From assembly GCA_032622095.1 (NCBI GenBank), contig CP136061.1, positions 25,482,991 through 25,546,990 of the forward strand: DNA of 64,000 bases. The letters run 5' to 3'. Positions 9,130 to 20,157 of the stretch are shown here, piece after piece (positions within the stretch are counted from its first letter, which is position 1; the number at the start of each line of letters is the position of its first letter). The notes beneath the pieces are model-generated. The model ran no database searches, was not told the DNA's origin, and saw only the letters and a program-made list of their open reading frames with translations. The stretch is from Siphonodentalium dalli. Lineage: Eukaryota > Mollusca > Scaphopoda > Gadilida > Siphonodentaliidae. The position numbers and the translations under genes are program-made.

Positions 9130-9712
9130 CATCTTCTTCTTCTCTTTATCTATGCATCCATTTAGGATAACCTCTTTCGAGTAAAAACATTGTAGTACAT
9201 GTATGTACATATGTACAGTAGCTAAATTGATAAAAAATTAGATAAAAGATTCGGAAACGTGCAGGTCTGACTATCAGTCTATACATAGTTTCGAGTGTGA
9301 ACATCTTCAGACAAGAGAGAGAGAACGGTATCTTGCACAGTGTAGATGGTAGCACAATATGGTTGAGTAGTGATAGGCATCACAGACATCAGTCGAAGCC
9401 ACAGATGAGGAGAAGTCGTCGAACATTGATGGATCTAGAATGTACTGTAGCTTGACTCCCGTTGGTATTGAGAAGAAATCAGTGTCAAATATACATTTGT
9501 AGCTTTCAGCTAACTTCGGCATAACACGATCACGGACTGGTTGTAGGTATGAACAGGTTAACAGAATATGTTGAATAGACTCTTCACCATCATTACATAG
9601 CTGACACACAGGAGATGAGTTTGAGTATCGATGTCTATTTACTTCCAAAGAATATGTGTTGGTCAGAAGACGAAGCTTAGTGGAAAGTTTAAATATACAG
9701 CGATGTTGATCA
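9130..9712 (-). pseudogene. 5'-truncated LINE C-terminus inserted in ZNF tail (LINE-b)
   Basis: The minus strand encodes TNTYSLEVNRHRYSNSSP followed by a zinc-knuckle motif CQLC...HILLTC (C-x2-C-x8-H-x4-C) near 9545-9605. This is the signature at the C-terminus of several LINE ORF2 proteins. The frame stays open over 113 codons (9307-9648) and is decayed beyond. ZNF-like sequence lies on both sides, so a truncated LINE 3' end jumped into the finger region. The clade is not determined. Confidence 0.65.
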
Positions 9713-9734
9713 ATACGACATGTGCTTTAAATCT

Positions 9735-9990
9735 TTCACACAGACCAGTGATCTTATAGTGTTCATAAGAGAGTCGACACCAGGTGATCTTCTGTATCAA
9801 TGCGATTTTTGTGGGAAATAATTCTCTCGTTCGGGAGTTTATTAGTCTTTCTGTATATGCTACAACCATGCATTTCTCGTGATACACTAAACTAATGATT
9901 TCATGCATGTTGTCCGTATAAGGATGTTTTGCCAATTAAACTTATTTGCTATCTGTAGTTATGTTGGATATATAAATTGTGGCCTGACAT
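9735..9990 (+). pseudogene. ZNF1 last-finger remnant and 3' region
   Basis: The sequence SVHKRVDTR*SSVSM, then GTGGGAAATAATTCTCTCG, then a region with GTCTTTCTGTATATGC and TTCTCGTGATACACTAAAC, is parallel to 10880-11060 and 24640-24775. It is the end of a ZNF copy. It is cut at 9819 by the left edge of the 3.98-kb duplication unit, so most of it is also found at 13797-13970. Confidence 0.6.
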
Positions 9991-10026
9991 AAGAGGATCA
10001 TCCCTATATGTCTGGTATGTGCATGA

Positions 10027-10919
10027 AATAATTTATAAGGTCGAGTCACTTGGTGGAACATTCGAGAATCCACACAGGAGAACGCTCGATCAATGCGACG
10101 TGTGCTTGAACTAATTTATAAGGTCGAGTCACTTGGTGGAACATTCAAGAATCCACACAGGAGAACGCCCGTATCAATGCGACGTGTGCTTGAAATAATT
10201 TATAAGGTCGAGTCACTTGGTGGAACATTCAAGAATCCACACAGGAGAACGCCCGTATCAATGCGACGTGTGCTTGAAATAATTTATAAGGTCGAGTCAC
10301 TTGGTGGAACATTCGAGAATCCACAAAGGAGAACGCCCGTATCAATGCGACGTGCTTGAAATAATTTGTAAGGTCGAGTTACTTGGTGGAACATTCAATA
10401 ATCCACACAGGAGAACGCCCGTATCAATGCGACGTGTGCTTGAAATAATTTATAAGGTCGAGTCACTTGGTGGAACATTCGAGAATCCACACAGGAGAAC
10501 GTCCGTATCAATGCGACGTTTGCTTGAAATAATTTATAAGGTCGAGTCACTTGGTGGAACATTCGAGAATCCACACAGGAGAACGCCCGTATCAATGCGA
10601 CGTGTGCTTGAAATAATTTATAAGGTCGAGTCACTTGGTGGAACATTCGAGAATCCACACAGGAGAACGCCCGTATCAATGCGACGTGTGCTTGAAATAA
10701 TTTATAAGGTCGAGTCACTTGGTGGAACATTCGAGAATCCACACAGGAGAACGTCCGTATCAATGCGACGTTTGCTTGAAATTATTTATAAGGTCGCGTC
10801 ACTTGGTGGAACATTCGAGAATCCACACAGGAGAACGCCCGTATCAATGCGACGTGTGCTTGAAATATTTCACGCAGTACAGTGTTCTTAGTGTACGTAA
10901 GCGAATCGACACCAGGTGA
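10027..10919 (+). pseudogene. ψZNF array A: 84-bp finger units sharing a stop codon
   Basis: About ten tandem 84-bp units each encode one C2H2 finger in the frame [27 protein letters not shown]. In almost all units the codon after Lys is TAA where relatives have TCA (Ser). Only the final units escape (TTA and TAT), leaving two intact fingers at 10719-10919. Because 84 is divisible by three, other frames are also open, giving a meaningless 28-residue repeat ([16 protein letters not shown]...). A 2-bp deletion near 10351 shifts that frame here but not in array B. The array is a duplicated relic and not a working transcription factor. Confidence 0.85.
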
Positions 10920-10929
10920 TCTTCCGTAT

Positions 10930-11160
10930 CAATGTGATTTTTGTGGGAAATAATTCTCTGGTCAGGAATGTGTTAGTTCTATTTAAACATGGCTTTCTAC
11001 ACAAGCGGGTCTTTCTATATATGCCACAACCATACAGTTCTCGTGATGCAATAAACTAATGACTGTATCGTGTTTATGTTCTAGCACCAATTTTTCAAAA
11101 TTAAAATCGCTTTTAAGACCATTGCAAAAAAGTCAGCGTCCAAAGACGAAAACATTAGAT
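10930..11160 (+). other. 3' region of ψZNF A with poly(A) signal
   Basis: The stretch from AATAATTCTCTGG to GTCCAAAGACGAAAACATTAG matches the 3' regions at 9819 onward (partly), 14910-15140 and 24660-24865. An AATAAA lies at 11050-11055 within TGATGCAATAAACTAATG. It is probably the ancestral 3' UTR of this ZNF family. Confidence 0.55.
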
Positions 11161-12708
11161 TTTATTTGATAACAATAACAGTTATTGCTCAGGAGCAGCA
11201 TGGCCATAGTTGGTCGTCTTTTTTTGTCATATTTTAAAAATAGTAAGCATTCCTGTTCCATCAATTTACCCTCAACATAACAGTTTCCGCTAATATATAT
11301 ATATATATGTTCTGAGCTGATAAATGTTGAAAGCTCGTTGAAACTTCATGTTGCTCGACAATCGTAAATTTGGTTTATAACCGATATAGAATCTTGCGAG
11401 AAGACCACTTGGGCAATGTAAAGGCACATGCCTTGAAATGTTATGCGCGTTGCGTTGTTGTAGATCAACCATCAACTATGTTTTGTCCAGCTTGGTAGAT
11501 ATAACTCGCAGATGTAAGTATATATGTCGGATACAATATGCTTCATACTAAGTCTTCTCGTCTCCAAAAGTGGATGTTATGTGTATATTTATGTTACCTT
11601 TTCCTTGCACGTGTTCAATGTCGATACCGCTAGCCACTCAGTCTTTGCAAACACAATATTGGAGGTTGTGGTTGTCATCGTTAACACAGTTTAGCGCATA
11701 TAATAATACGATCACGTACGTAATGTATTGTCATGACATTATTATATATCAGAACAGACGTCTTATTAACAAAACTGCAAAAATGGAAATTTTCACATTT
11801 TAGGGGAGAGGGTTATATATATATTTTATTGAAGGCAATATATTTAGTTATTTTCTGGCAATATTAATTCCCATGTCAGTGTAACAAATTATTACGCTTT
11901 AACCCTAGCAATTTATCTGGGAAATTGCAAACCGGGTGCTATCAATTAAAAACAATAATTGAAACGAAAGCAAATTTTTGCCCAAGAAAACAAACTTAAA
12001 GCAAATTTTTCAAAAATAATATAAATTTTCGAAAAGCCTGTTTGACGATGTCGAATGATATATTTATTGCTAAGAAGTTAAATGAAAATAATTCCAATTT
12101 GTCATCTGTAGTTAGATTGTTCGTGGTTTTTTCCACTATTTTAAGCTTTATTCATTTAAAAACTATGAATAAAAAAATTGAAACACTTTCGTCGACTGCA
12201 TCCACCCTAGCATGGACCACAACGTAGTCCTCCACAATAGGAACCTCGTGGAAATTTTCTTGGTGACCGGTTGAACTAACTTCTAAAATAGAGCCCTATT
12301 CAGACTTGGCATCTGGACTAATAGTATTTTTGAGACGTAGTGTACAAGCCGGAAGTCAAAGGTCACCTGGCACTAGTTCCTATTCAACGAATTATGCATA
12401 TCACATACTGGGTTTGTTGAATGGAATAAGAGTAGGATCATGTAATAAAATTGTACAATTTGTATTATTTGTTTTGTGTTATTTCCAGTTGAGTTTTGAG
12501 ACAAACATGGATGATAACGGTGGTTGAACAATGTTGTCAACACGAAAAGACACATTTAAAATAGAACTATATTTTTTCTTGAACGTGTCTTAACTTCCTT
12601 TTTGGTTGTGATAAGGAAATCAATATTAACTAGTTTAATTACAGCCGTTTCGTGATAGGTTTTCATTGCTAACATATAATTATGTGATAAAATGGATATC
12701 AAATTCGT
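11161..12708. other. Unit A interior, mostly unassigned
   Basis: The part at about 11220-11525 recurs inverted at 18180-18480. A short AT run lies at 11292-11308. Short open frames (11570-11803, 12042-12227, 12306-12527) show no family resemblance. The same content is in unit B at 15141-16688. Confidence 0.5.
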
Positions 12709-12826
12709 CGCAATTATGTACGAAATTTATTAACCTCGTCCACTAAATTCGATTTGAGCCTCGCAAATGCTCGATTCGAATCGAATTTATTTCACTCGGT
12801 TAATAAATGTGGTATAGAATTGCGAC
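12709..12826. repeat. Imperfect palindrome, AACCTCGTCCACTAAATTC family
   Basis: Arms beginning TCGCAATTATGTACG and ending with its partner GGTATAGAATTGCGA enclose AACCTCGTCCACTAAATTCG...TTTCACTCGGTTAATAA. The same inner sequence forms the palindrome at 59081-59212. The second copy in the segmental duplication is at about 16689-16806. Confidence 0.7.
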
Positions 12827-12839
12827 TTGATAGAGATAC

Positions 12840-13152
12840 CCATTATATACGACTAAATATTATGTATGATTGGACGCGTAACGATCTGCCAAGATCGTTC
12901 ACTAATTCATACGATTATCTCAACTATGCTAATAGACAACGGGCTAATAGCATAAGAATGCAAACACCAAGAACCAGTTTTTCTTCAGCACTCCCAAAAA
13001 AACATCGCTTTCCAGAAATTTGGAATGCACTAGAGCAACAATTTAAAGACTGTAAATACAGGCATTGTATTAGTTTAGTAATATCTCTTCCTAACAGGAG
13101 TTATATGGCCACGGTAACACCTGCATACATATCACATTGCCCTTATTGCTAA
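12840..13152 (+). pseudogene. Possible LINE C-terminal fragment
   Basis: The open frame up to 13152 contains NDLPRSFTNSYDYL, then NRQRANSIRMQTPRTSF and KKHRFPEIWNALEQQFKDCK. The order NLP..F.N..., R......PRT..., FP.IWN.L resembles the extreme C-terminus of CR1/L2-like reverse-transcriptase proteins. No RT core lies upstream. The first residues of the frame come from the palindrome at 12709-12826. A small unknown gene is the alternative. An identical copy is at 16820-17132. Confidence 0.4.
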
Positions 13153-13303
13153 TCATAGATAATTGTACAATCTTATCAACATCCGCCTATTACTCAAGTC
13201 TGGAACAGAATTTATTCTTCATTCGTTCATATTCGTAAATCCGTCATCCGTCATCTTTTGTATTAGTAAGTGTTATACTAGGGGCAGCATCCGACATATA
13301 TAG

Positions 13304-13443
13304 AATACACCCATAGTAGCCGAGAATAACAAATTTTCACCACGAGTGGTATTGTGGTTTTAACCACGAGCCTTTGGCGAGTGGTTAAAACCACAATTCC
13401 ACGAGTGGTGAAAATTTTGTATTCTCGGCTACTATGGGTGTAT
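13304..13443. repeat. 140-bp near-perfect palindrome
   Basis: AATACACCCATAGTAGCCGA at the left pairs with TCGGCTACTATGGGTGTATT at the right. The inner arms (TTTTCACCACGAGTGGT and GTGGTTTTAACCACGAG) also pair around a short CCTTTGG loop. The stem is about 66 bp. Short related phrases (TACTATGGGTATAA and similar) recur at 18020-18180. Confidence 0.85.
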
Positions 13444-14005
13444 TTTGTTTATACCATAATTATTATTCTTCGGTCGCTTTGTAAATGTATTGCTACTATG
13501 TTGGTGACTGTTAACATGTATGTGCACCGAGTGACCCAAATATGTTAAGCTATCAATGAATGTGGGTCACGCGTAGTAATACATATTTCTAGGAAATTCG
13601 GTGATTCGCCACTTTCTTGGGCATCAGTCAGCTGATGTGAACACACATTCAGATTTCCCACATTGCAGATACCATTAACAATCTATACGTTGTTGTCAAA
13701 ATGTAGAGCCGTCGTTCGCTTCACACACGGAAAGGCAGACGAACACGTGCGTTTGTTTGTTTACATTTCCAACAGCTATCGCCGACCTGTATAAAATAAT
13801 TCTCTCGTTCGGGAGTTTATTAGTCTTTCTGTATATGCTACAACCATGCATTTCTCGTGATACACTAAACTAATGATTTCATGCATGTTGTCCGTATAAG
13901 GATGTTTTGCCAATTAAACTTATTTGCTATCTGTAGTTATGTTGGATATATAAATTGTGGCCTGACATAAGAGGATCATCCCTATATGTCTGGTATGTGC
14001 ATGAA

Positions 14006-14899
14006 ATAATTTATAAGGTCGAGTCACTTGGTGGAACATTCGAGAATCCACACAGGAGAACGCTCGATCAATGCGACGTGTGCTTGAACTAATTTATAAG
14101 GTCGAGTCACTTGGTGGAACATTCAAGAATCCACACAGGAGAACGCCCGTATCAATGCGACGTGTGCTTGAAATAATTTATAAGGTCGAGTCACTTGGTG
14201 GAACATTCAAGAGTCCACACAGGAGAACGCCCGTATCAATGCGACGTGTGCTTGAAATAATTTATAAGGTCGAGTCACTTGGTGGAACATTCGAGAATCC
14301 ACAAAGGAGAACGCCCGTATCAATGCGACGTGTGCTTGAAATAATTTGTAAGGTCGAGTTACTTGGTGGAACATTCAATAATCCACACAGGAGAACGCCC
14401 GTATCAATGCGACGTGTGCTTGAAATAATTTATAAGGTCGAGTCACTTGGTGGAACATTCGAGAATCCACACAGGAGAACGTCCGTATCAATGCGACGTT
14501 TGCTTGAAATAAATTATAAGGTCGAGTCACTTGGTGGAACATTCGAGAATCCACACAGGAGAACGCCCGTATCAATGCGACGTGTGCTTGAAATAATTTA
14601 TAAGGTCGAGTCACTTGGTGGAACATTCGAGAATCCACACAGGAGAACGCCCGTATCAATGCGACGTGTGCTTGAAATAATTTATAAGGTCGAGTCACTT
14701 GGTGGAACATTCGAGAATCCACACAGGAGAACGTCCGTATCAATGCGACGTTTGCTTGAAATTATTTATAAGGTCGCGTCACTTGGTGGAACATTCGAGA
14801 ATCCACACAGGAGAACGCCCGTATCAATGCGACGTGTGCTTGAAATATTTCACGCAGTACAGTGTTCTTAGTGTACGTAAGCGAATCGACACCAGGTGA
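14006..14899 (+). pseudogene. ψZNF array B: 84-bp finger units sharing a stop codon
   Basis: Copy of array A in the second duplication unit. The same TAA interrupts each finger except the last two (14699-14899). The alternative frame here runs unbroken for 266 codons (14071-14871) because unit B keeps the TG that array A lost. One unit reads AAATAAATTATAAGG (near 14508) and another has AGAGTCC (near 14211), which are private substitutions that distinguish it from array A. Confidence 0.85.
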
Positions 14900-16819
14900 T
14901 CTTCCGTATCAATGTGATTTTTGTGGGAAATAATTCTCTGGTCAGGAATGTGTTAGTTCTATTTAAACATGGCTTTCTACACAAGCGGGTCTTTCTATAT
15001 ATGCTACAACCATACAGTTCTCGTGATGCAATAAACTAATGACTGTATCGTGTTTATGTTCTAGCACCAATTTTTCAAAATGAAAATCGCTTTTAAGACC
15101 ATTGCAAAAAAGTCAGCGTCCAAAGACGAAAACATTAGATTTTATTTGATAACAATAACAGTTATTGCTCAGGAGCAGCATGGCCATAGTTGGTCGTCTT
15201 TTTTTGTCATATTTTAAAAATAGTAAGCATTCCTGTTCCATCAATTTACCCTCAACATAACAGTTTCCGCTAATATATATATATATATGTTCTGAGCTGA
15301 TAAATGTTGAAAGCTCGTTGAAACTTCATGTTGCTCGACAATCGTAAATTTGGTTTATAACCGATATAGAATCTTGCAAGAAGACCACTTGGGCAATGTA
15401 AAGGCACATGCCTTGAAATGTTATGCGCGTTGCGTTGTTGTAGATCAACCATCAACTATGTTTTGTCCAGCTTGGTAGATATAACTCGCAGATGTAAGTA
15501 TATATGTCGGATACAATATGCTTCATACTAAGTCTTCTCGTCTCCAAAAGTGGATGTTATGTGTATATTTATGTTACCTTTTCCTTGCACGTGTTCAATG
15601 TCGATACCGCTAGCCACTCAGTCTTTGCAAACACAATATTGGAGGTTGTGGTTGTCATCGTTAACACAGTTTAGCGCATATAATAATACGATCACGTACG
15701 TAATGTATTGTCATGACATTATTATATATCAGAACAGACGTCTTATTAACAAAACTGCAAAAATGGAAATTTTCACATTTTAGGGGAGAGGGTTATATAT
15801 ATATTTTATTGAAGGCAATATATTTAGTTATTTTCTGGCAATATTAATTCCCATGTCAGTGTAACAAATTATTACGCTTTAACCCTAGCAATTTATCTGG
15901 GAAATTGCAAACCGGGTGCTATCAATTAAAAACAATAATTGAAACGAAAGCAAATTTTTGCCCAAGAAAACAAACTTAAAGCAAATTTTTCAAAAATAAT
16001 ATAAATTTTCGAAAAGCCTGTTTGACGATGTCGAATGATATATTTATTGCTAAGAAGTTAAATGAAAATAATTCCAATTTGTCATCTGTAGTTAGATTGT
16101 TCGTGGTTTTTTCCAATATTTTAAGCTTTATTCATTTAAAAACTATAAATAAAAAAATTGAAACACTTTCGTCGACTGCATCCACCCTAGCATGGACCAC
16201 AACGTAGTCCTCCACAATAGGAACCTCGTGGAAATTTTCTTGGTGACCGGTTGAACTAACTTCTAAAATAGAGCCCTATTCAGACTTGGCATCTGGACTA
16301 ATAGTATTTTTGAGACGTAGTGTACAAGCCGGAAGTCAAAGGTCACCTGGCACTAGTTCCTATTCAACGAATTATGCATATCACATACTGGGTTTGTTGA
16401 ATGGAATAAGAGTAGGATCATGTAATAAAATTGTACAATTTGTATTATTTGTTTTGTGTTATTTCCAGTTGAGTTTTGAGACAAACATGGATGATAACGG
16501 TGGTTGAACAATGTTGTCAACACGAAAAGACACATTTAAAATAGAACTATATTTTTTCTTGAACGTGTCTTAACTTCCTTTTTGGTTGTGATAAGGAAAT
16601 CAATATTAACTAGTTTAATTACAGCCGTTTCGTGATAGTATTTCATTGCTAACATATAATTATGTGATAAAATGGATATCAAATTCGTCGCAATTATGTA
16701 CGAAATTTATTAACCTCGTCCACTAAATTCGATTTGAGCCTCGCAAATGCTCGATTCGAATCGAATTTATTTCACTCGGTTAATAAATGTGGTATAGAAT
16801 TGCGACTTGATAGAGATAC

Positions 16820-17132
16820 CCATTATATACGACTAAATATTATGTATGATTGGACGCGTAACGATCTGCCAAGATCGTTCACTAATTCATACGATTATCT
16901 CAACTATGCTAATAGACAACGGGCTAATAGCATAAGAATGCAAACACCAAGAACCAGTTTTTCTTCAGCACTCCCAAAAAAACATCGCTTTCCAGAAATT
17001 TGGAATGCACTAGAGCAACAATTTAAAGACTGTAAATACAGGCATTGTATTAGTTTAGTAATATCTCTTCCTAACAGGAGTTATATGGCCACGGTAACAC
17101 CTGCATACATATCACATTGCCCTTATTGCTAA
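16820..17132 (+). pseudogene. Possible LINE C-terminal fragment (duplicate)
   Basis: Second copy of 12840-13152 within unit B, with the same predicted residues through the PRTSF and FPEIWN phrases. The palindrome that precedes it (16689-16806) and the one that follows (17284-17423) are duplicated as well. Confidence 0.4.
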
Positions 17133-17283
17133 TCATAGATAATTGTACAATCTTATCAACATCCGCCTATTACTCAAGTCTGGAACAGAATTTATTCTTC
17201 ATTCGTTCATATTCGTAAATCCGTCATCCGTCATCTTTTGTATTAGTAAGTGTTATACTAGGGGCAGCATCCGACATATATAG

Positions 17284-17423
17284 AATACACCCATAGTAGC
17301 CGGGAATAACAAATTTTCACCACGAGTGGTATTGTGGTTTTAACCACGAGCCTTTGGCGAGTGGTTAAAACCACAATTCCACGAGTGGTGAAAATTTTGT
17401 ATTCTCGGCTACTATGGGTGTAT
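17284..17423. repeat. 140-bp near-perfect palindrome (duplicate)
   Basis: Second copy of 13304-13443. It differs by one base seen in the left arm (CCGGGAATA instead of CCGAGAATA), which unpairs one position of the stem. Confidence 0.85.
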
Positions 17424-17776
17424 TTTGTTTATACCATAATTATTATTCTTCGGTCGCTTTGTAAATGTATTGCTACTATGTTGGGGACTGTTAACATGTA
17501 TGTGCACCGAGTGACCCAAATATGTTAAGCTATCAATGAATGTGGATCACGCGTAGTAATACATATTTCTAGGAAATTCGGTGATTCGCCACTTTCTTGG
17601 GCATCAGTCAGCTGATGTGAACACACATTCAGATTTCCCACATTGCAGATACCATTAACAATCTATACGTTGTTGTCAAAATGTAGAGCCGTCGTTCGCT
17701 TCACACACGGAAAGGCAGACGAACACGTGCGTTTGTTTGTTTACATTTCCAACAGCTATCGCCGACCTGTATAAAA

Positions 17777-18179
17777 CGTGTACTTTGTCGGTGCATGCAC
17801 CTATCATAAAACATCATTAAACTAACTTTGTGTGTCATTTTTTGACAAGTAAACCCAGTAAATGGAATTGGATAGTATATATCTCTGTGTTTAGAACACT
17901 TATCGCATTTCAGTGTGTTTTGAGTCGGAAAAATTGTGTATTTACTTCGCGAAGCGAGCGTGACGAAAAATTGGGCTAAATTTCGACAGCGAGGTCACCA
18001 GAGGTCAAATGACGGGTCGTTCTACTATGGGTATAAACTTTTAACACATAAAGTGCCGTTGAATCATTTACACAACAGTAGAAATTTATACCAATAGTAG
18101 GAATCGTTATACCCACAGTAGGGTGTAAAGATGAAATTTACAAAACAGGTGTTATACACACAGTAGCCAATTATGGTAT
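17777..18179. other. Unique junction sequence after duplication
   Basis: No gene seen. Several phrases around ACTATGGGTATAA and ATACCCACAGTAGG (about 18020-18175) are reminiscent of the ends of the 140-bp palindrome and may be a decayed relative. Confidence 0.35.
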
Positions 18180-18480
18180 AAATATACTTACATCCGCGAG
18201 TATTAGCTGGACAAAACATAGTGGATGGTTGATCGACAACAACGCAACGTGCATAACATTTCAAGCTATTACATGACTTTACATTGCCCAAGTGGTCTTC
18301 TCACAAGATTCTATATCGGGTATAAACCAAATTTACGATTGTCGAGCAACATGAAGTTTCAACAAGCTTTCAACATTTATCAGTTCAGAACATATATATA
18401 GTAGCGGAAAATGTATGTTGCGGGTAAAAAACAGGAATGCTTACTATTCTAAAAATATCACAACATCTTAAATGAACAGA
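18180..18480. repeat. Inverted copy of 11220-11525 / 15200-15505
   Basis: Reverse complement of the duplicated unit's internal segment, carrying ATTGCCCAAGTGGTCTTCTC, ATTTACGATTGTCGAGCAAC and AACAGGAATGCTTACTATT in matching order. It is about 90% similar by eye. With the unit B copy it makes a 0.3-kb inverted repeat about 2.7 kb apart. This is either an older repeat family or an inversion-associated duplicate. Confidence 0.85.
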
Positions 18481-18567
18481 TATCTTTTAGGGCACTAAAG
18501 TTGAAAATGTCCAACATCAGAACTCTTGCTCAAATTAGTTAGTGCCACATGAACAAATCGGAGGACA

Positions 18568-19178
18568 ATTATAATCAGCATGCCCATCCGTTATTATAAT
18601 CAGCATGCCCATCCGTTATTATAATCAGCATGCCCATCCGTTATTATAATCAGCATGCCCATCCGTTATTATAATCAGCATGCCCATCCATTATTATAAT
18701 CAGCATGCCCATCCGTTATTATAATCAGCATGCCCATCCGTTATTATAATCAGCATGCCCATCCATTATTATAATCAGCATGCCCATCCGTTATTATAAT
18801 CAGCATGCCCATCCGTTATTATAATCGGCATGCCCATCCGTTATTATAATCAGCATGCCCATCCGTTATTATAATCAGCATGCCCATCCGTTATTATAAT
18901 CAGCATGCCCATCCGTTATTATAATCAGCATGCACATCCGTTATTATAATCAGCATGCCCATCCGTTATTATAATCAGCATGCCCATCCATTATTATAAT
19001 CAGCATGCCCATCCATTATTATAATCAGCATGCCCATCCGTTATTATAATCAGCATGCCCATCCATTATTATAATCAGCATGCCCATCCGTTATTATAAT
19101 CAGCATGCCCATCCGTTATTATAATCAGCATGCCCATCCATTATTATAATCAGCATGCCCATCCGTTATTATAATCAG
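18568..19178. repeat. Minisatellite, 25-bp unit, about 24 copies
   Basis: Units of ATTATAATCAGCATGCCCAT plus CCGTT repeat head to tail almost without change. The main variant is G/A in CCG/CCA, and there are single changes near 18827 (CGGCATG) and 18933 (GCACATC). GCATGC in each unit is self-complementary. Confidence 0.97.
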
Positions 19179-19204
19179 TTGTCCGTATCATAACTTCAAC
19201 ATTA

Positions 19205-19765
19205 TTAAAGATGGAATATCTCTTTAAATAACAAATTTGAAATAGTTGCGTGGGTATAAAATAATAGATATGAATTGAAGACTCCTGTCCAGAAAGGCTT
19301 CTATCAATTGATATTGATTTTATTTCGAATATTTTATTATGAAACGAGATGATTAATTGGGACACTTTATTTGTCTATTTTTAGAACATACCATTCGACG
19401 ATACATATACATGTAGCGATAGAGAGCATTAGGCTGTTCCTATAGCTACGTACCGAACGTCTAATGTCGAAGATTGATTGATTCTATTGTTTTATGCCAT
19501 AGCGATAAGCAATAATTAGTCTAATTTACGTTTATTTGTGACAAAATTATGCAATAAAATTTCTGGTCTCGTTAACAGTAACCACTATTGTTCGTTAGCT
19601 AAACAATCACACCTTTTTAGACCAGAACATATTTGAAATAAAATCAATATTAAAAGATAGAATCATTTCCGGACAGGATCGAGTCTTCGATTCATATTTA
19701 AAATTTTATACACCGGTAACTATATACATGTAATACATGTTTACAAAGAGATAATCCACCTTTAA
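19205..19765. mobile_element. MITE family A, copy 1
   Basis: The termini read TTAAAGATGGAATATCTC at the left and GAGATAATCCACCTTTAA at the right, which is an inverted repeat. Inside are subterminal mirrored phrases (GGGTATAAAATA and TATTTTATA type; CTTCTATCAATTGATATTGA against TCAATATTAAAAGATAG). There is no coding capacity. Full-length-type copies are here and at 57763-58290, with a shorter one at 39279-39626. The ends contain TTAA, which is compatible with a TTAA- or TA-target element. Confidence 0.8.
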
Positions 19766-20157
19766 TTAGAATCCATGTCATGGGATTTGGATTAAGTTGA
19801 TATTTTGGAACGCGCAGGTCAAGTTCGAATTTGGCCACAGTGTAATTATTTCACCCACTGACCAACGCGACAAAGCCGCGTGCAGTGGGTGTACTATAAT
19901 AGTAGGACTCAATGCGTTTCTGCTGAACTGAATGTAGCGATTGCCGGTCATCATTATTTCCTATTTTCGTTGTACTAAATATTTCTATCATAACAGTCCG
20001 TAATTCATCTCAAAGTCATTATTTATCAGTTACGCATAAATACCTAATTATAAGGAGTAATTCCTATACGTATTCTACTAGTCATCACTTCGTATTATTT
20101 CGCGTTTTATATTATTACGCAACTTCATTCGTAGCACATTGTTTGTAAACAAATCCT

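Larger units (their letters stand above)
9819..13796. repeat. Tandem segmental duplication, unit A (3978 bp)
   Basis: The unit runs from TAATTCTCTCGTTCGGG to CGACCTGTATAAAA. It contains a ZNF 3' region, a ψZNF 84-bp array, that array's 3' region, a LINE-like fragment and two palindromes. Reading along, it matches unit B base for base, with roughly 15-20 substitutions and one 2-bp indel noticed. AAA/AAAA microhomology is present at the junction. Confidence 0.95.
13797..17776. repeat. Tandem segmental duplication, unit B (3980 bp)
   Basis: Head-to-tail copy of 9819-13796. The offset is 3978 bp at the left and 3980 bp from about 14330 onward, because unit A lost 2 bp (TG) in one finger unit near 10351. 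The unit ends at 17776, after which unique sequence (CGTGTACTTTGTCGG) begins. The very high identity means either a recent duplication or two haplotypes assembled in series. Confidence 0.95.

Noticed and set aside
10093-10891. 28-residue repeat protein encoded in the alternative frame of the ψZNF array
   Set aside because: The frame is open only because 84 is a multiple of three and no stop falls in it. The homologous frame is the C2H2 one, and the minus strand is open for the same reason.
18568-19178. CRISPR or binding-site array from 25-bp repeats
   Set aside because: Units are contiguous and nearly identical, with no spacers, so it is a minisatellite.
19854-19893. tRNA-like hairpin (CACCCACTG...CAGTGGGTG)
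   Set aside because: Only one stem pairs and no D, anticodon and T arms could be drawn.
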